From Nisaea acidiphila (GTDB taxonomy: Bacteria; Pseudomonadota; Alphaproteobacteria; Thalassobaculales; Thalassobaculaceae): DNA of 64,000 bases. A model generated the notes under the pieces. The model made no database searches, was not told where the DNA came from, and saw nothing but the letters and a program-made list of their open reading frames with translations. Positions 44,589 to 53,434 of this stretch are shown here, piece by piece. Position 1 is the stretch's first letter. Each line of letters opens with the position of its first letter. The position numbers and the translations under genes are program-made. The stretch is taken from assembly GCF_024662015.1 (NCBI RefSeq), contig NZ_CP102480.1, positions 3,838,501-3,902,500 of the forward strand, given 5' to 3'.

Positions 44589-46018
44589 CCCTTGACCCCG
44601 AGAATGCGGTTGTCCGCGCCGTATTCGCCACCTTCGGAGAGGACGTTTTCCAGTGTGCGGACGGCATGGTCGTGACCGCCGAGCAGGCGGTATTCCTCGC
44701 GGCTGACGGTGAATTCCAGCGGCGCGACAAGGGCCGGGGTGGGCACGGAGCCGAAAGAGCCGTCCGGTGTCTGCAGGACGTCGGCCATGATGGTGATGCC
44801 GCCGCCCGGCCAGACATAGACCGGTGCGCCGCCGACCGTGACGCGGGTCTTTCCCTCCTGCACGGAGCGGGTCAGGTTGACTGGGTTGCGGGTGACGCCC
44901 GAACGGAGCGAACCACCCGCGCCGCCCATGAAGAGAACGGTGCAAAGCGCGGGCTCGCAATTCTCGGCGATCAGCTCGACCGATTTCCGCAATGCCTCCG
45001 ACATCTCTCTCGGGACCGGCTTCAGATCCTCGTCGAGCACGTAATAGCCGGAATGCTCTCCCGTGGTGGAGACCATGAGTAGAGAGAGTCCTGGTTTCGC
45101 GCCCTTCTTTTCCTTCCAGGGGCCGAGGATGCTGAGCGGGTCCTCGATGTCGGTGCCGCCCCAGCCGAGCCCCGGCTCGGCGACGCGGAAATAGCGGCCC
45201 GGCGTCGAGCGGTGGCCGAGGATGTTGATTCCCGTGTCCGGCCAGTCGATGACCTTGCCGGCCTGATGTTCCGAGACCACGCCGGTGATGTGATCGTCCA
45301 CGACCACCACATCGTCCACAAGGCCCTGCCATTGCGAGGCGAACATGCCGATGGCGGCGGAGCCGCAGCCGACGCGCATCCGCACTTCCGGAACGCCGTC
45401 GACGACGGGCGGCTTCCCGGCCTGTACGATCACAGTCGAGCCGCCGTCCACGGTCAGCTCGACCGGCTCTTTGTTACAAAGGCTCATGAGCGCGGCGCAG
45501 GTTTTGCGGCCTTCGGCCTTGCTGCCGCCGGTCAGGTGATCGACGCCGCCGAGCGAGAACATCTGCGAGCCGTATTCCGAGGTCATGACATGACCGACCG
45601 GCTCGCCCTCCGCCCGGACGACGGCCGCCTCATGGCCGAGATGACGATCCGTGTCGATCTTCACCTTGACGCCGCAATAGGAAAAAATCGCTTCGGTCAC
45701 GACGGTCACGAAATCCGCACCGTCGATCTCCCGGCTGACGATAAAGGGGGCCGGCTTGAAATCGGGATAGGTCGTGCCCGCGCCAACGGCGGTGACCACC
45801 ACGTCCTCTCCCGAAACCTTGTGCCCGTCCCAGTCGGCGGCCAGGAACGGCTTGATCTCATCGCCCTTGGCGAGCCGCTTGTCGAGGATGGTCAACGGAT
45901 CGCAGCGGATGATCTTGCCGTTCTCGTTGGCATAACGGTCGCAGGCTCCGGCCTTGCCCTCGGCGATGTAACACATGACCGGGCAGGCATCGCAGCGGAT
46001 CTTCTCGGGGCGGCTCAT
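44585..46018 (-). CDS. hnr: 6-hydroxynicotinate reductase-like iron-sulfur protein
   Basis: A 477-residue protein. The N-terminus has a ferredoxin-like cysteine cluster, C9-x2-C12-x3-C16-x9-C26 (CDACPVMCYIAEGKAGACDR). Long glycine-rich segments follow (SGYYVLDEDLKPVP, FMGGAGGSLRSGVTRNPVNL, GGAPVYVWPGGGITIMADVL). From memory this matches proteins annotated as 6-hydroxynicotinate reductase, which in Eubacterium barkeri uses reduced ferredoxin to turn 6-hydroxynicotinate into 1,4,5,6-tetrahydro-6-oxonicotinate. The gene is coupled by ATGA overlaps to the Mo hydroxylase upstream and UPF0280 downstream, and fpr shares the regulon operator. A related N-heterocycle is the main alternative substrate. 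Confidence 0.72.
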   Translation of the reverse strand: MSRPEKIRCDACPVMCYIAEGKAGACDRYANENGKIIRCDPLTILDKRLAKGDEIKPFLAADWDGHKVSGEDVVVTAVGAGTTYPDFKPAPFIVSREIDGADFVTVVTEAIFSYCGVKVKIDTDRHLGHEAAVVRAEGEPVGHVMTSEYGSQMFSLGGVDHLTGGSKAEGRKTCAALMSLCNKEPVELTVDGGSTVIVQAGKPPVVDGVPEVRMRVGCGSAAIGMFASQWQGLVDDVVVVDDHITGVVSEHQAGKVIDWPDTGINILGHRSTPGRYFRVAEPGLGWGGTDIEDPLSILGPWKEKKGAKPGLSLLMVSTTGEHSGYYVLDEDLKPVPREMSEALRKSVELIAENCEPALCTVLFMGGAGGSLRSGVTRNPVNLTRSVQEGKTRVTVGGAPVYVWPGGGITIMADVLQTPDGSFGSVPTPALVAPLEFTVSREEYRLLGGHDHAVRTLENVLSEGGEYGADNRILGVKG

Positions 46019-48750
46019 TGCGCGGCCTTAATCGCGGCAAGCACGCGGTGCGGCAGGGCGGGGACCTTCGTCACCCGCGCGCCGGAAGCGTGCCGGATTG
46101 CGTTCAGGATCGCCGGTGCGGTCGGGATCAGCACGTGTTCGCCGAGTCCCTTGGCGCCCATCGGTCCTACCGGATCCGGCTTTTCGATAAAGATGGACTC
46201 CACTTCCGGCATGTCGCCGATTGTGGGGATCAGATAATCGTGCAAATTCTCGGTCCGTCCCGGCAGGAACTCTTCCATCAGGGCAAGACCGAGACCCTGT
46301 GCGATGCCGCCCTCTACCTGGCCCTCGGCAAGCAGCGGATTGATGACCCGTCCGAGATCATGCGCGGCGATGATGCGGATCACACGAGTCTTTCCGAGCA
46401 GCATGTCGACCTCGACCTCCGCTATCTGCGCCCCGTAGCCGTAGACCGCATAGGGGATGCCCTGGCCGTTCTCGTCCAAGGCACTGGTCGGCGGATCGTA
46501 GGTTTCCTCCGCCATCAGGACATAGCCGAACGGGTTCGCCGGGAGCGCGGCGAGATCGATCTCGCGGCGTTCGTCGCCGTGCGAGACGGTGATTTTCCCG
46601 GCACTGAGCACGATCTCCGCCGTTCCCGGCAGGTTTGTAAGGCGCAGGATGGTTTCGCGGAGGGCCATGCCCGCACGCTCCGCCGCCTTGCCGGTGATAA
46701 AGGTCTGGCGGGAGGCTGAGGTCTTGCCGCAATCCGGTGTCAGCGCCGTGTCGGGACCGATCAGCTCGAACGTGCCGACCGGAACGCCAAGCGCATCCGC
46801 CGCGATCTGCGTGATCACGGTATTGGAGCCCTGACCGATATCGGTCGCGCCTTGATGCAGTTTGAGCGCACCGTCTGCCGTGATGCCGATCCGGATCGTC
46901 GACGGGTTTGGCAGTGCGGTGTTTCCGCATCCATACCAGCAGGAGGCGACGCCGATGCCGCGTTTCAGCACCGGCGAGGTCTCGTTGTGAGCGGCGGCCT
47001 CGGCGAGCGCCCGATCCCAATGAGGTTTGAGGGCATCGAGGCACTCCTCGATCCCGACCGCTTGCAATGTCTGACCGAACGTTGCCGCGTTGCCGTCGCG
47101 AAGCGCATTCAGGCGCCGGAATTCCAAGCGATCGATACCGCATTTCGCAGCGAGATCGTCATAGAGGACTTCCTGGCAGATCGCGGCCTGCGGCACGCCA
47201 AAGCCCCGGAAGGCGCCGGCAGTCGGCCCGTTGGTGTGGATAGCGCGGGTGGTTGCGCGATAGTTTGGCGTCAAGTACGGGCCGGAGGCATGGACGGGGA
47301 CGCGGGTCGCCACGGTCGGGCCCCAGCTTGCGTAAGCGCCGGTATTGAAATCGCCATGCAGCATCATGGAGACGATGCGGCCGCTCTCGTCCGCGCCGAT
47401 CGTGGCTTCCAGCGTGCCGGGATGGCGTTTCGTGCTGGCGCGCATGGATTCGGAACGGCTGAAGACCATCCGGCAGGGTTTCCCGGTTTTCAGCACTGCA
47501 AGCCCGAGCAGCGGTTGGACCGTCAGGTCGAGCTTCGAGCCGAAGCCGCCGCCGGCGGCCGACGGGATAATCCGGACTTGCTCGAGCGGCAGGCCGAGAA
47601 CTTTCGCGGTGTCGTCCCTGTCCATAATCGGCGCTTGCGTACAGGCCTGGATAACCAGCGTATCGCCGTCGAGCCAGGCTGAACCGGCTTCCGGCTCGAT
47701 ATAGGCATGCTCGACATAGGAAGTTTCGAACCGGCCCGACGCGACATGCGCTGCGGACTCCATTGCCTGATCCGGATTGCCGGTCGCGACACGGCCGCGG
47801 ATCAGCGTGTTGTCCGCACGGGTTTCGTGCAGCTGCGGCGCGCCAGCGATGCCGCCTTCGGCCTCGGTCAGGGTGTGGGCAAGGGGCGTCCAGGTGATCG
47901 GGAAGTCCGAGAGATCCATCGCCTCGACCAGATCCGGATCGCCGACCACCAGGGCCACCGGCTCGCCTCGATAACGCGCCGTTACCTCGGCGATGGCAGG
48001 CTGGTCGGCAAGCGGCGGGATCACACCGAACCTGTTCACACCCTGGATGTCCGCTGCGGTGATGACGGCTTCGACGCCGGGACGCGCCTCCTGCCAGGCC
48101 GCGACGTCGCCGAGCTCGAAGCCGGCATGATGATGCGGCGACCGGACGGCACGCACCACGAGCGCTCCCTCAGGCGCATAGTCGGCACCGAAGATTTCCG
48201 TTCCGTCGACCTTTCGGAGGCCGTCCAGACGCGGGACAGGGTGGCCGACCGCTTTGCCGACATCCGGCGGGCCCACGCGTTCGGGCGCTGTTCCGACGGC
48301 CATGATGGCGGAAATGATTTTCCGGTAGCCGGTGCACCTGCAAAGCACTCCGGCGAGCGTGTCCTCGATCTCGGCGAGGGTCGGAGCCGGATTGGTCTGC
48401 AGCAGCTCGACCGCGGCCATCAGCACGCCCGGCGTGCAGATCCCGCATTGCGCTGCGCCGTGCGCCAGGAAGGCTTTCTGAAGCTGGCCAATTAGAGCCG
48501 GATCGGCCGTCTCGACGGTCTCGATTTCGCGGCCGGATGCCTGGGCGACAGGCGTCAGGCAGGCGCAATGCTGGCGGCCGTCAATCAGTACGGTACAGGC
48601 ACCGCAATCGCCTGCATCGCAGCCGATCTTCACGCTCTTCAGTCCGAGATCGTCCCGCAGAACTTCGGACAAGCGACGCCCGGGGGTGGACCGGATGGAA
48701 TGGTGTTCGTCGGCTACGATCAACGTCATGCGGTGCGAATAGTTGTTCAT
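46015..48750 (-). CDS. Molybdenum hydroxylase, fused [2Fe-2S] and molybdopterin-binding subunit (nicotinate dehydrogenase-like)
   Basis: A 911-residue fusion of two xanthine-oxidase-family subunits. Residues 1-~160 hold two [2Fe-2S] clusters: C44, C49, C52, C64, and C102, C105, C137, C139 (CGICTPG and CRCTGY). From about residue 170 (PRLDGLRKVDGTEIFGADY) the molybdopterin domains follow, including GGGFGSKLDLTVQPL, GAFRGFGVPQA and the C-terminal GAKGLGEHVLIPTAPA that bears the catalytic glutamate. Such enzymes hydroxylate N-heterocycles next to the ring nitrogen with water oxygen. The adjacent reductase suggests nicotinate to 6-hydroxynicotinate. The gene overlaps both neighbours by 4 bp. No xdhC-type maturation gene is adjacent. 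Confidence 0.88.
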   Translation of the reverse strand: MNNYSHRMTLIVADEHHSIRSTPGRRLSEVLRDDLGLKSVKIGCDAGDCGACTVLIDGRQHCACLTPVAQASGREIETVETADPALIGQLQKAFLAHGAAQCGICTPGVLMAAVELLQTNPAPTLAEIEDTLAGVLCRCTGYRKIISAIMAVGTAPERVGPPDVGKAVGHPVPRLDGLRKVDGTEIFGADYAPEGALVVRAVRSPHHHAGFELGDVAAWQEARPGVEAVITAADIQGVNRFGVIPPLADQPAIAEVTARYRGEPVALVVGDPDLVEAMDLSDFPITWTPLAHTLTEAEGGIAGAPQLHETRADNTLIRGRVATGNPDQAMESAAHVASGRFETSYVEHAYIEPEAGSAWLDGDTLVIQACTQAPIMDRDDTAKVLGLPLEQVRIIPSAAGGGFGSKLDLTVQPLLGLAVLKTGKPCRMVFSRSESMRASTKRHPGTLEATIGADESGRIVSMMLHGDFNTGAYASWGPTVATRVPVHASGPYLTPNYRATTRAIHTNGPTAGAFRGFGVPQAAICQEVLYDDLAAKCGIDRLEFRRLNALRDGNAATFGQTLQAVGIEECLDALKPHWDRALAEAAAHNETSPVLKRGIGVASCWYGCGNTALPNPSTIRIGITADGALKLHQGATDIGQGSNTVITQIAADALGVPVGTFELIGPDTALTPDCGKTSASRQTFITGKAAERAGMALRETILRLTNLPGTAEIVLSAGKITVSHGDERREIDLAALPANPFGYVLMAEETYDPPTSALDENGQGIPYAVYGYGAQIAEVEVDMLLGKTRVIRIIAAHDLGRVINPLLAEGQVEGGIAQGLGLALMEEFLPGRTENLHDYLIPTIGDMPEVESIFIEKPDPVGPMGAKGLGEHVLIPTAPAILNAIRHASGARVTKVPALPHRVLAAIKAAQ

Positions 48751-49604
48751 TGCGTCATGCCTCCCGGACCGGCTTCAATCGCACGCAGCGTGCGGCGGAG
48801 CAGTTCGGCAGCGCTCGTAATTCGAAAACCGGCGTCCGCGCGAATATCGTCAATCGGACTCAGGGCTCCGGCGACCAGTTGGTCCGTGATCGCATCCGGA
48901 TTCAGCGGTTGGCCGATCAGTGCCTGTTCCGCCGCATCGATCCGCCGGGCTACAGGCCCGCAGGCCCCGACAGCCAGAGCCGCTTCGGTCACGACGCCAT
49001 CTTCGATAACCACACGGGCCGCGGTCATCGCGATGGAGATCACGAGATAGGTGCGGGCACCCAGCTTTAGGAAATGGCTCTGACCTGCGAGAGCCGGGGA
49101 GGGAATTCTCACCGACGTCAGAATTTCATCCGCCCGCCGCTGCGTCTTGCGCGGGCCCAACAGGTATTCGGTGAGCGGGAGGTGGCGGACCCCGCTTGCC
49201 GCGCTCAGCTCGACCTGCGCGTTAAGCACCAGCAGGGGCGGAATGCCGTCCGCCGCGGGAGAGGCATTGCAGATATTTCCGGCGAGAGTTCCACGGTTCT
49301 GGATCTGCCGCGACCCGACCTCGCGCGCGGCCAACTGCAAGGCGTGCAGCGCAGGAGGAAGATCCGCCTCAGCGATCTCGGACCAGGTGGTCGTACCTCC
49401 GATTGTAAGGCCGTTCTCATCCAGCCGAATTCCGGAAAGCCCCTCAATGCCAGTGATATCCAGCACGTCGTAAGGAAGGGCCTTGCTTTCTGTCGAAGGA
49501 AAAAGGTCCGTGCAGCCTGCAGCCACGGTCAGCGGTTTTGACGCAAGCGCGTCCAGTGCAGCCGCCAACATATCAGGTCGAAGATAAGTCGTTGTAGCTG
49601 CCAT
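48747..49604 (-). CDS. FAD-binding subunit of the molybdenum hydroxylase (CoxM family)
   Basis: A 285-residue subunit from the ATG at 49604; the frame extends to 49658, but that part covers the operator. FAD-binding motifs are TVAAGCTDLFP near the N-terminus, TIGGTTTWSEI, and VGSRQIQNRGTLAGNICNASPAADGIPPLL. The C-terminal CO-dehydrogenase flavoprotein domain ends near RADAGFRITSAAELLRR. It passes electrons from the FeS clusters to an acceptor, probably NAD+. It is the first gene of the five-gene operon, with operator B just upstream. Confidence 0.92.
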   Translation of the reverse strand: MAATTTYLRPDMLAAALDALASKPLTVAAGCTDLFPSTESKALPYDVLDITGIEGLSGIRLDENGLTIGGTTTWSEIAEADLPPALHALQLAAREVGSRQIQNRGTLAGNICNASPAADGIPPLLVLNAQVELSAASGVRHLPLTEYLLGPRKTQRRADEILTSVRIPSPALAGQSHFLKLGARTYLVISIAMTAARVVIEDGVVTEAALAVGACGPVARRIDAAEQALIGQPLNPDAITDQLVAGALSPIDDIRADAGFRITSAAELLRRTLRAIEAGPGGMTQ

Positions 49605-49622
49605 CACCGACACACAAACTTG

Positions 49623-49634
49623 TTTGTACACAAG
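49623..49634. promoter_or_regulatory. Operator B: TTTGTACACAAG, between the hydroxylase operon and the MarR gene
   Basis: A near-palindrome (TTGTACACAA core, one mismatch in symmetry) located 19 bp from the minus-strand FAD-subunit ATG and 42 bp from the plus-strand MarR ATG. The position fits autoregulation plus repression of the divergent operon. Confidence 0.7.
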
Positions 49635-49675
49635 TGGATGTTGCGGCAACACCCTCAACCTGTCAATAGAAGCGG

Positions 49676-50107
49676 ATGGGAAAAAGCAGCAACACGGCAG
49701 ACGCCTACAGGCTTGCCAGTCAGGTCGGTTTCAACCTTCGCCGGGCCAACCAGCGTCATGTGTCGATCTTCAGCCGCTATGTCGATGGCCTGACGCCGAC
49801 ACAGTTCGCCACCCTCGCCCGGCTCTATGAACTCGGCCCGCTGTCCCAGAACAAACTCGGTCGCCAGACGGCGATGGACTCCGCGACGATCAAGGGTGTC
49901 GTCGAACGTCTCCTGGCCAAGGATCTGCTTACCCTTAGACCGGACCAGAACGACCAGCGCCTTCGCATTGTCGAGCTGACGGAACAGGGGAAAGCCGCTT
50001 TCGAGACGGCGCATCACCAAGCTCTTCAGGCGCGCGAGGAAACCCTGGATCCGCTGACCGCCGAGGAAGCGGATATGCTGGAAGCGCTGTTGGAAAAACT
50101 CGTCTGA
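49676..50107 (+). CDS. MarR-family regulator, NicR/BpsR-like
   Basis: A 143-residue winged-helix protein. The DNA-binding core is GLTPTQFATLARLYELGPLSQNKLGRQTAMDSATIKGVVERLLAKDLL, and the wing includes DQNDQRLRIVELTEQG. The sequence AMDSATIKGVVERL resembles NicR of Pseudomonas and BpsR of Bordetella, repressors of nicotinate catabolism that respond to pathway compounds. It is divergent from the hydroxylase operon with operator B between them, and three more copies of that palindrome precede fpr, the ABC importer and hyuAB. I infer that it is the repressor of this regulon, with 6-hydroxynicotinate or a related compound as inducer. Confidence 0.88.
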   Translation: MGKSSNTADAYRLASQVGFNLRRANQRHVSIFSRYVDGLTPTQFATLARLYELGPLSQNKLGRQTAMDSATIKGVVERLLAKDLLTLRPDQNDQRLRIVELTEQGKAAFETAHHQALQAREETLDPLTAEEADMLEALLEKLV

Positions 50108-50121
50108 ACCGGCAGGCCGTT

Positions 50122-50817
50122 CTAGACCCCGACATATTTATGCAGGAGGGCCGGATCCGCCCTCAGGTCGGCGACCGGGACAATCTCGCGCCTGCGTCCA
50201 TTCTCCAGAAACGCGACCCGGTCCGCCAGCGACAAAACCGCTTCGATCCGCTGCTCGACCAGGATGACCGCCACGCCTTGCCGCCGCATCTCGACGATCG
50301 TCTCACGGATGATGTCGATCATAGAGGGCTGCAGGCCTTCGGTTGGCTCGTCCAGCATGAGGACCGACGGCTCCAGGCAGAGCGCACGCGCCGTCGCCAG
50401 CATCTGCTGCTCCCCGCCGGAGAGCGTGTCCGCCCGCTGATGGAGGCGTTCGCGCAGACGTGGGAACATGTCCAGCACATGCTCGCGGGTAGCCGGTCCC
50501 TTATCCCGGGCCATAAGGCCGATCTCAATGTTTTCCTCGACCGTGAGTTCGGAAAAGAGGCGGCGTCCCTGAGGAATATATCCAATGCCCCGCTTGGGCG
50601 CTTCTTGTGGCGGCAGTGCGCTAATGTTTTCGCCATTGAGCAGCACCTTGCCGCCGGACGGTTTCACCAGCCCCATGATCGCCTTCAGGGTGGTGGTCTT
50701 TCCGGCGCCGTTCCGTCCGAGCAGACACAACACCTCGCCGGGGACCGCCTCGAAACTGACTTCGTGAAGCGCCTGGACAGGACCGTACCCCGCGCTGACT
50801 TGCTCAAGCTTCAGCAT
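50122..50817 (-). CDS. Branched-chain-amino-acid-type ABC transporter ATP-binding protein (LivF family)
   Basis: A 231-residue ATPase: Walker A GRNGAGKTT, GIGYIPQGRRLFSELTVEENI, signature LSGGEQQML, Walker B VLMLDEPTEGLQP, and VILVEQR in the switch region (glutamine where many ABC ATPases have histidine, normal for LivF). The start overlaps the LivG-like gene by 7 bp. It is the last gene of the importer operon preceded by operator C. Confidence 0.92.
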   Translation of the reverse strand: MLKLEQVSAGYGPVQALHEVSFEAVPGEVLCLLGRNGAGKTTTLKAIMGLVKPSGGKVLLNGENISALPPQEAPKRGIGYIPQGRRLFSELTVEENIEIGLMARDKGPATREHVLDMFPRLRERLHQRADTLSGGEQQMLATARALCLEPSVLMLDEPTEGLQPSMIDIIRETIVEMRRQGVAVILVEQRIEAVLSLADRVAFLENGRRREIVPVADLRADPALLHKYVGV

Positions 50818-51509
50818 GAAACAGTTCCCAGATAGGCGTCCTGGACGCGCGGATCGGTTTGGATCTGTTCCGGAGCTCCCGAGGCCAGCACCCGGCCTGT
50901 TTCGAGCACTGTAATGGCATCGGCGAGGGACATTACGACATCCATATTGTGTTCAATTAGCAGGATCGTCGTATCCGCCTTGAGCCGATCGATCAGTTTC
51001 TTGAACCCCTCGATCTCGCTCTCCGCAAGACCCTGTGTCGGTTCGTCGAGAATGAGCAGGCGCGGGTTCTGCGCAACGCCCATTGCGATTTCGAGCAACC
51101 GCTGATGGCCGTATGAGAGGGTGCCGGCGATCTGGTCGACACGATCCGTCAGACCGACTCTCTCCAGCACCGCCTGTACCTCCTCCTCGTTGCGCGAGCC
51201 GAGAGCCAGCGCCACGTTGTCGAAGAGCGTGAGGCGGGCATAGATAGCGGTGATCTGGAAGGTGTAGGCCATGCCGCATCGGATTCGCTTGTGCGCCGGC
51301 AGCGGGGTCACGTTCTTTCCGTCGAACCAGACCTCTCCCTCACTGGCTCTGATCCGGCCAGATACCATCCCGACGAATGTACTCTTTCCGGCACCGTTCG
51401 GGCCAATCAAGGCATGGACCTGCCCTTCGGGAAGGGAGAAATCCACTCCGTCGACTGCCGTCAATCCGCCGAAACGGCGGCTCAGCTTCTTTGTCTCAAG
51501 TAACATCAT
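50811..51509 (-). CDS. Branched-chain-amino-acid-type ABC transporter ATP-binding protein (LivG family)
   Basis: A 232-residue ATPase from the ATG at 51509 (a TTG nine bases earlier is also in frame). Walker A GPNGAGKST, GMAYTFQITAIYARLTLFDN, LSYGHQRLLEIAM in place of the LSGGQ motif as often seen in LivG proteins, Walker B LLILDEPTQGL, and LLIEHNMD. It overlaps the LivM-like gene by 4 bp. Confidence 0.92.
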   Translation of the reverse strand: MMLLETKKLSRRFGGLTAVDGVDFSLPEGQVHALIGPNGAGKSTFVGMVSGRIRASEGEVWFDGKNVTPLPAHKRIRCGMAYTFQITAIYARLTLFDNVALALGSRNEEEVQAVLERVGLTDRVDQIAGTLSYGHQRLLEIAMGVAQNPRLLILDEPTQGLAESEIEGFKKLIDRLKADTTILLIEHNMDVVMSLADAITVLETGRVLASGAPEQIQTDPRVQDAYLGTVSC

Positions 51510-52450
51510 GGCAGCCAAGGCACCCAGCGCCGGCGAATCTCGCCGACGATTCCCGTCCGGGCAAAAAGAGTCAGGAGCACCAGCACCAGCCCCGCGATGA
51601 TCATATAGGCGTTGGTCAGACCGCTCGAATAATCAATCAGGTAGAACATGAAGGCCGCGCCCACCAGTGGGCCGATCGTTGTGCCGGCACCGCCGAGCAG
51701 GACCCAGAGCAGCGGAAAGATTGAATAGTGAACCGCGGCGAAGGTCGCGCCCACATAGCCGAAGAGCAACGCATATCCAGCGCCGGCAGCGCCTGAGATA
51801 GCGCCAGAGATAACCACGGCCGCGAACTTGTGCTTGAACACGTCGTATCCGAGCATCCTCGTGCGTTCCTCATTCTCACGCACGGCGACGAGGACATGGC
51901 CAAAGGATACCTGCAAAATCCGGGCGGTGATGAGCAGGGCCGTCGCGAAAAGGAGCAGAGCCGCGAGATAGCGGGTCACCGGATCGGTCAGGTCGAGACC
52001 GGCGATCTGCCGCATGTCCTGAGGCAGCACGAAGCCTTCGTCTCCTCTGGTCCATGTTCCGAAATGAAGGATCGTCAGGAACGCCGCTTGAGCGAACATC
52101 AGCGTGACGATCATGAAGGCCACACCGATGGTTCTGAGCGCCAGTACGGCAACCACGGCTGCAAGGACCGCCGCCGCGAGGACGCCAAGTACGAAGGCCG
52201 GAAGTGCAGGCACTCCGCCATACTGCATGGCGAGCCCGAGCCCGTACATGCCGGCGGCGAAGAACATTGCATGGCCAAGGCTGAGCAGTCCGGTGTAGCC
52301 GAACAACACATTGTAACCGACGGCATAGGTCGCCAGCACCATGATCCGCGCCAGATTTCCCTGATGGTAGGCCGGGAGCAGGAAGCAGAGGCAGAAAAGC
52401 ACACCGATCAGCCCCAGATGAAGCGCGGTCTCGCGTCTGACGCTAGTCAT
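51506..52450 (-). CDS. LivM-type ABC permease
   Basis: A 314-residue membrane protein with about nine helices and LivM blocks GYNVLFGYTGLLSLGHAMFFAAGMY and AVRENEERTRMLGYDVFKHK, the latter being the coupling region. It overlaps LivH by 4 bp. Confidence 0.92.
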   Translation of the reverse strand: MTSVRRETALHLGLIGVLFCLCFLLPAYHQGNLARIMVLATYAVGYNVLFGYTGLLSLGHAMFFAAGMYGLGLAMQYGGVPALPAFVLGVLAAAVLAAVVAVLALRTIGVAFMIVTLMFAQAAFLTILHFGTWTRGDEGFVLPQDMRQIAGLDLTDPVTRYLAALLLFATALLITARILQVSFGHVLVAVRENEERTRMLGYDVFKHKFAAVVISGAISGAAGAGYALLFGYVGATFAAVHYSIFPLLWVLLGGAGTTIGPLVGAAFMFYLIDYSSGLTNAYMIIAGLVLVLLTLFARTGIVGEIRRRWVPWLP

Positions 52451-53376
52451 AGCGCTTTCTTTCCGTAGAGGCCCTGCGGACGGAAAACGAGGATCAGCGC
52501 GACCAGCATGGTGGCGATAATCTTGGCGAGCGTCGGGCTGAAAAATACTGAGATGATACCATCGGACATGCCGATGACGATTGCGGCTACGACAGTGCCT
52601 CGGATCGAGCCCAGTCCGCCGATGATCACTACGATGAAGCTCAGCAGAAGCGGATCGCCTCCCATCAGGTAGTGCGCCTGCTGGATCGGCACGATCAAGA
52701 CCGCTGCAAGCGCGGCGAGGCCCGCTCCGAGGCCGAAGACGAGGGAATAGACCCGCTGGACCGAAATGCCAAAGGCCAGCGCCGTTTCACGGTCAAGCTG
52801 GGTCGCGCGCAGCACCAACCCGAGACGTGTGCGGGAGAATAACAGCCAGAAACAGATGAGGATGAAGAGCGCGGCTCCGATGACGAAGAGCTTGTAGCTC
52901 GTCGTGCCGAAGCCCCAGGGATAATAGAGCTGCAGACCGGCCTCGCCGAACTCGAACCAGGGCAGGGCGATGCGGCTGTTGAAAGGCGGTTCGACCGGGC
53001 GCGCTTCCGGGCCGTAGGTCATCAGCACGACCTGCTGAAGGATGTAGAGAATCCCGATGGTCGCGACGATGGTCGCTTCCGGGTCGTATTTCACGTGCTT
53101 CAGGACCAGATGGTCCGCTGCCACGGCAATCGTGGCAGCGAAAAGGGGCGCGAGCAGCAGGGCGGCCAGGAAGGCGATGGCCGGGTGCCCGCCTGGTATC
53201 ACCGAGGCGATGAACCAGGTCGAAACGGCGCCCAGCATGAAGAATTCTCCATGTGCGACATTAACGACCCGCATCACGCCGAATACCAGCGAGAGGCCGA
53301 GTGCGGTCAGCGCGAGCACGGCGGCGCCGACGGCGCCCTCTAGCGAGGCGAGCAGAAGGTGAGGGCCAAAATCCAT
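52447..53376 (-). CDS. LivH-type ABC permease
   Basis: A 309-residue membrane protein from the ATG at 53376 (MDFGPHLLLASLEG). The open frame reaches 53409, but that extension runs through an intercistronic hairpin. LivH blocks: GLSLVFGVMRVVNVAHGEFFMLGA and VLRATQLDRETALAFGISVQRVY (coupling region). It pairs with the LivM-like protein. Confidence 0.92.
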   Translation of the reverse strand: MDFGPHLLLASLEGAVGAAVLALTALGLSLVFGVMRVVNVAHGEFFMLGAVSTWFIASVIPGGHPAIAFLAALLLAPLFAATIAVAADHLVLKHVKYDPEATIVATIGILYILQQVVLMTYGPEARPVEPPFNSRIALPWFEFGEAGLQLYYPWGFGTTSYKLFVIGAALFILICFWLLFSRTRLGLVLRATQLDRETALAFGISVQRVYSLVFGLGAGLAALAAVLIVPIQQAHYLMGGDPLLLSFIVVIIGGLGSIRGTVVAAIVIGMSDGIISVFFSPTLAKIIATMLVALILVFRPQGLYGKKAL

Positions 53377-53394
53377 TTTCTCTGAAACAGCAAA

Positions 53395-53418
53395 CCGGAG
53401 CCCAATCATGGGCTCCGG
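53395..53418 (-). other. Intercistronic hairpin between binding-protein and permease genes
   Basis: CCGGAGCCCA/TGGGCTCCGG is a perfect 10-bp stem with an ATCA loop, 17-40 bp after the binding-protein stop and before livH. Hairpins at this place in ABC operons usually protect the upstream mRNA so that the binding protein is made in excess. Confidence 0.75.
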
Positions 53419-53434
53419 TGCTCCTAAGGAGTGA

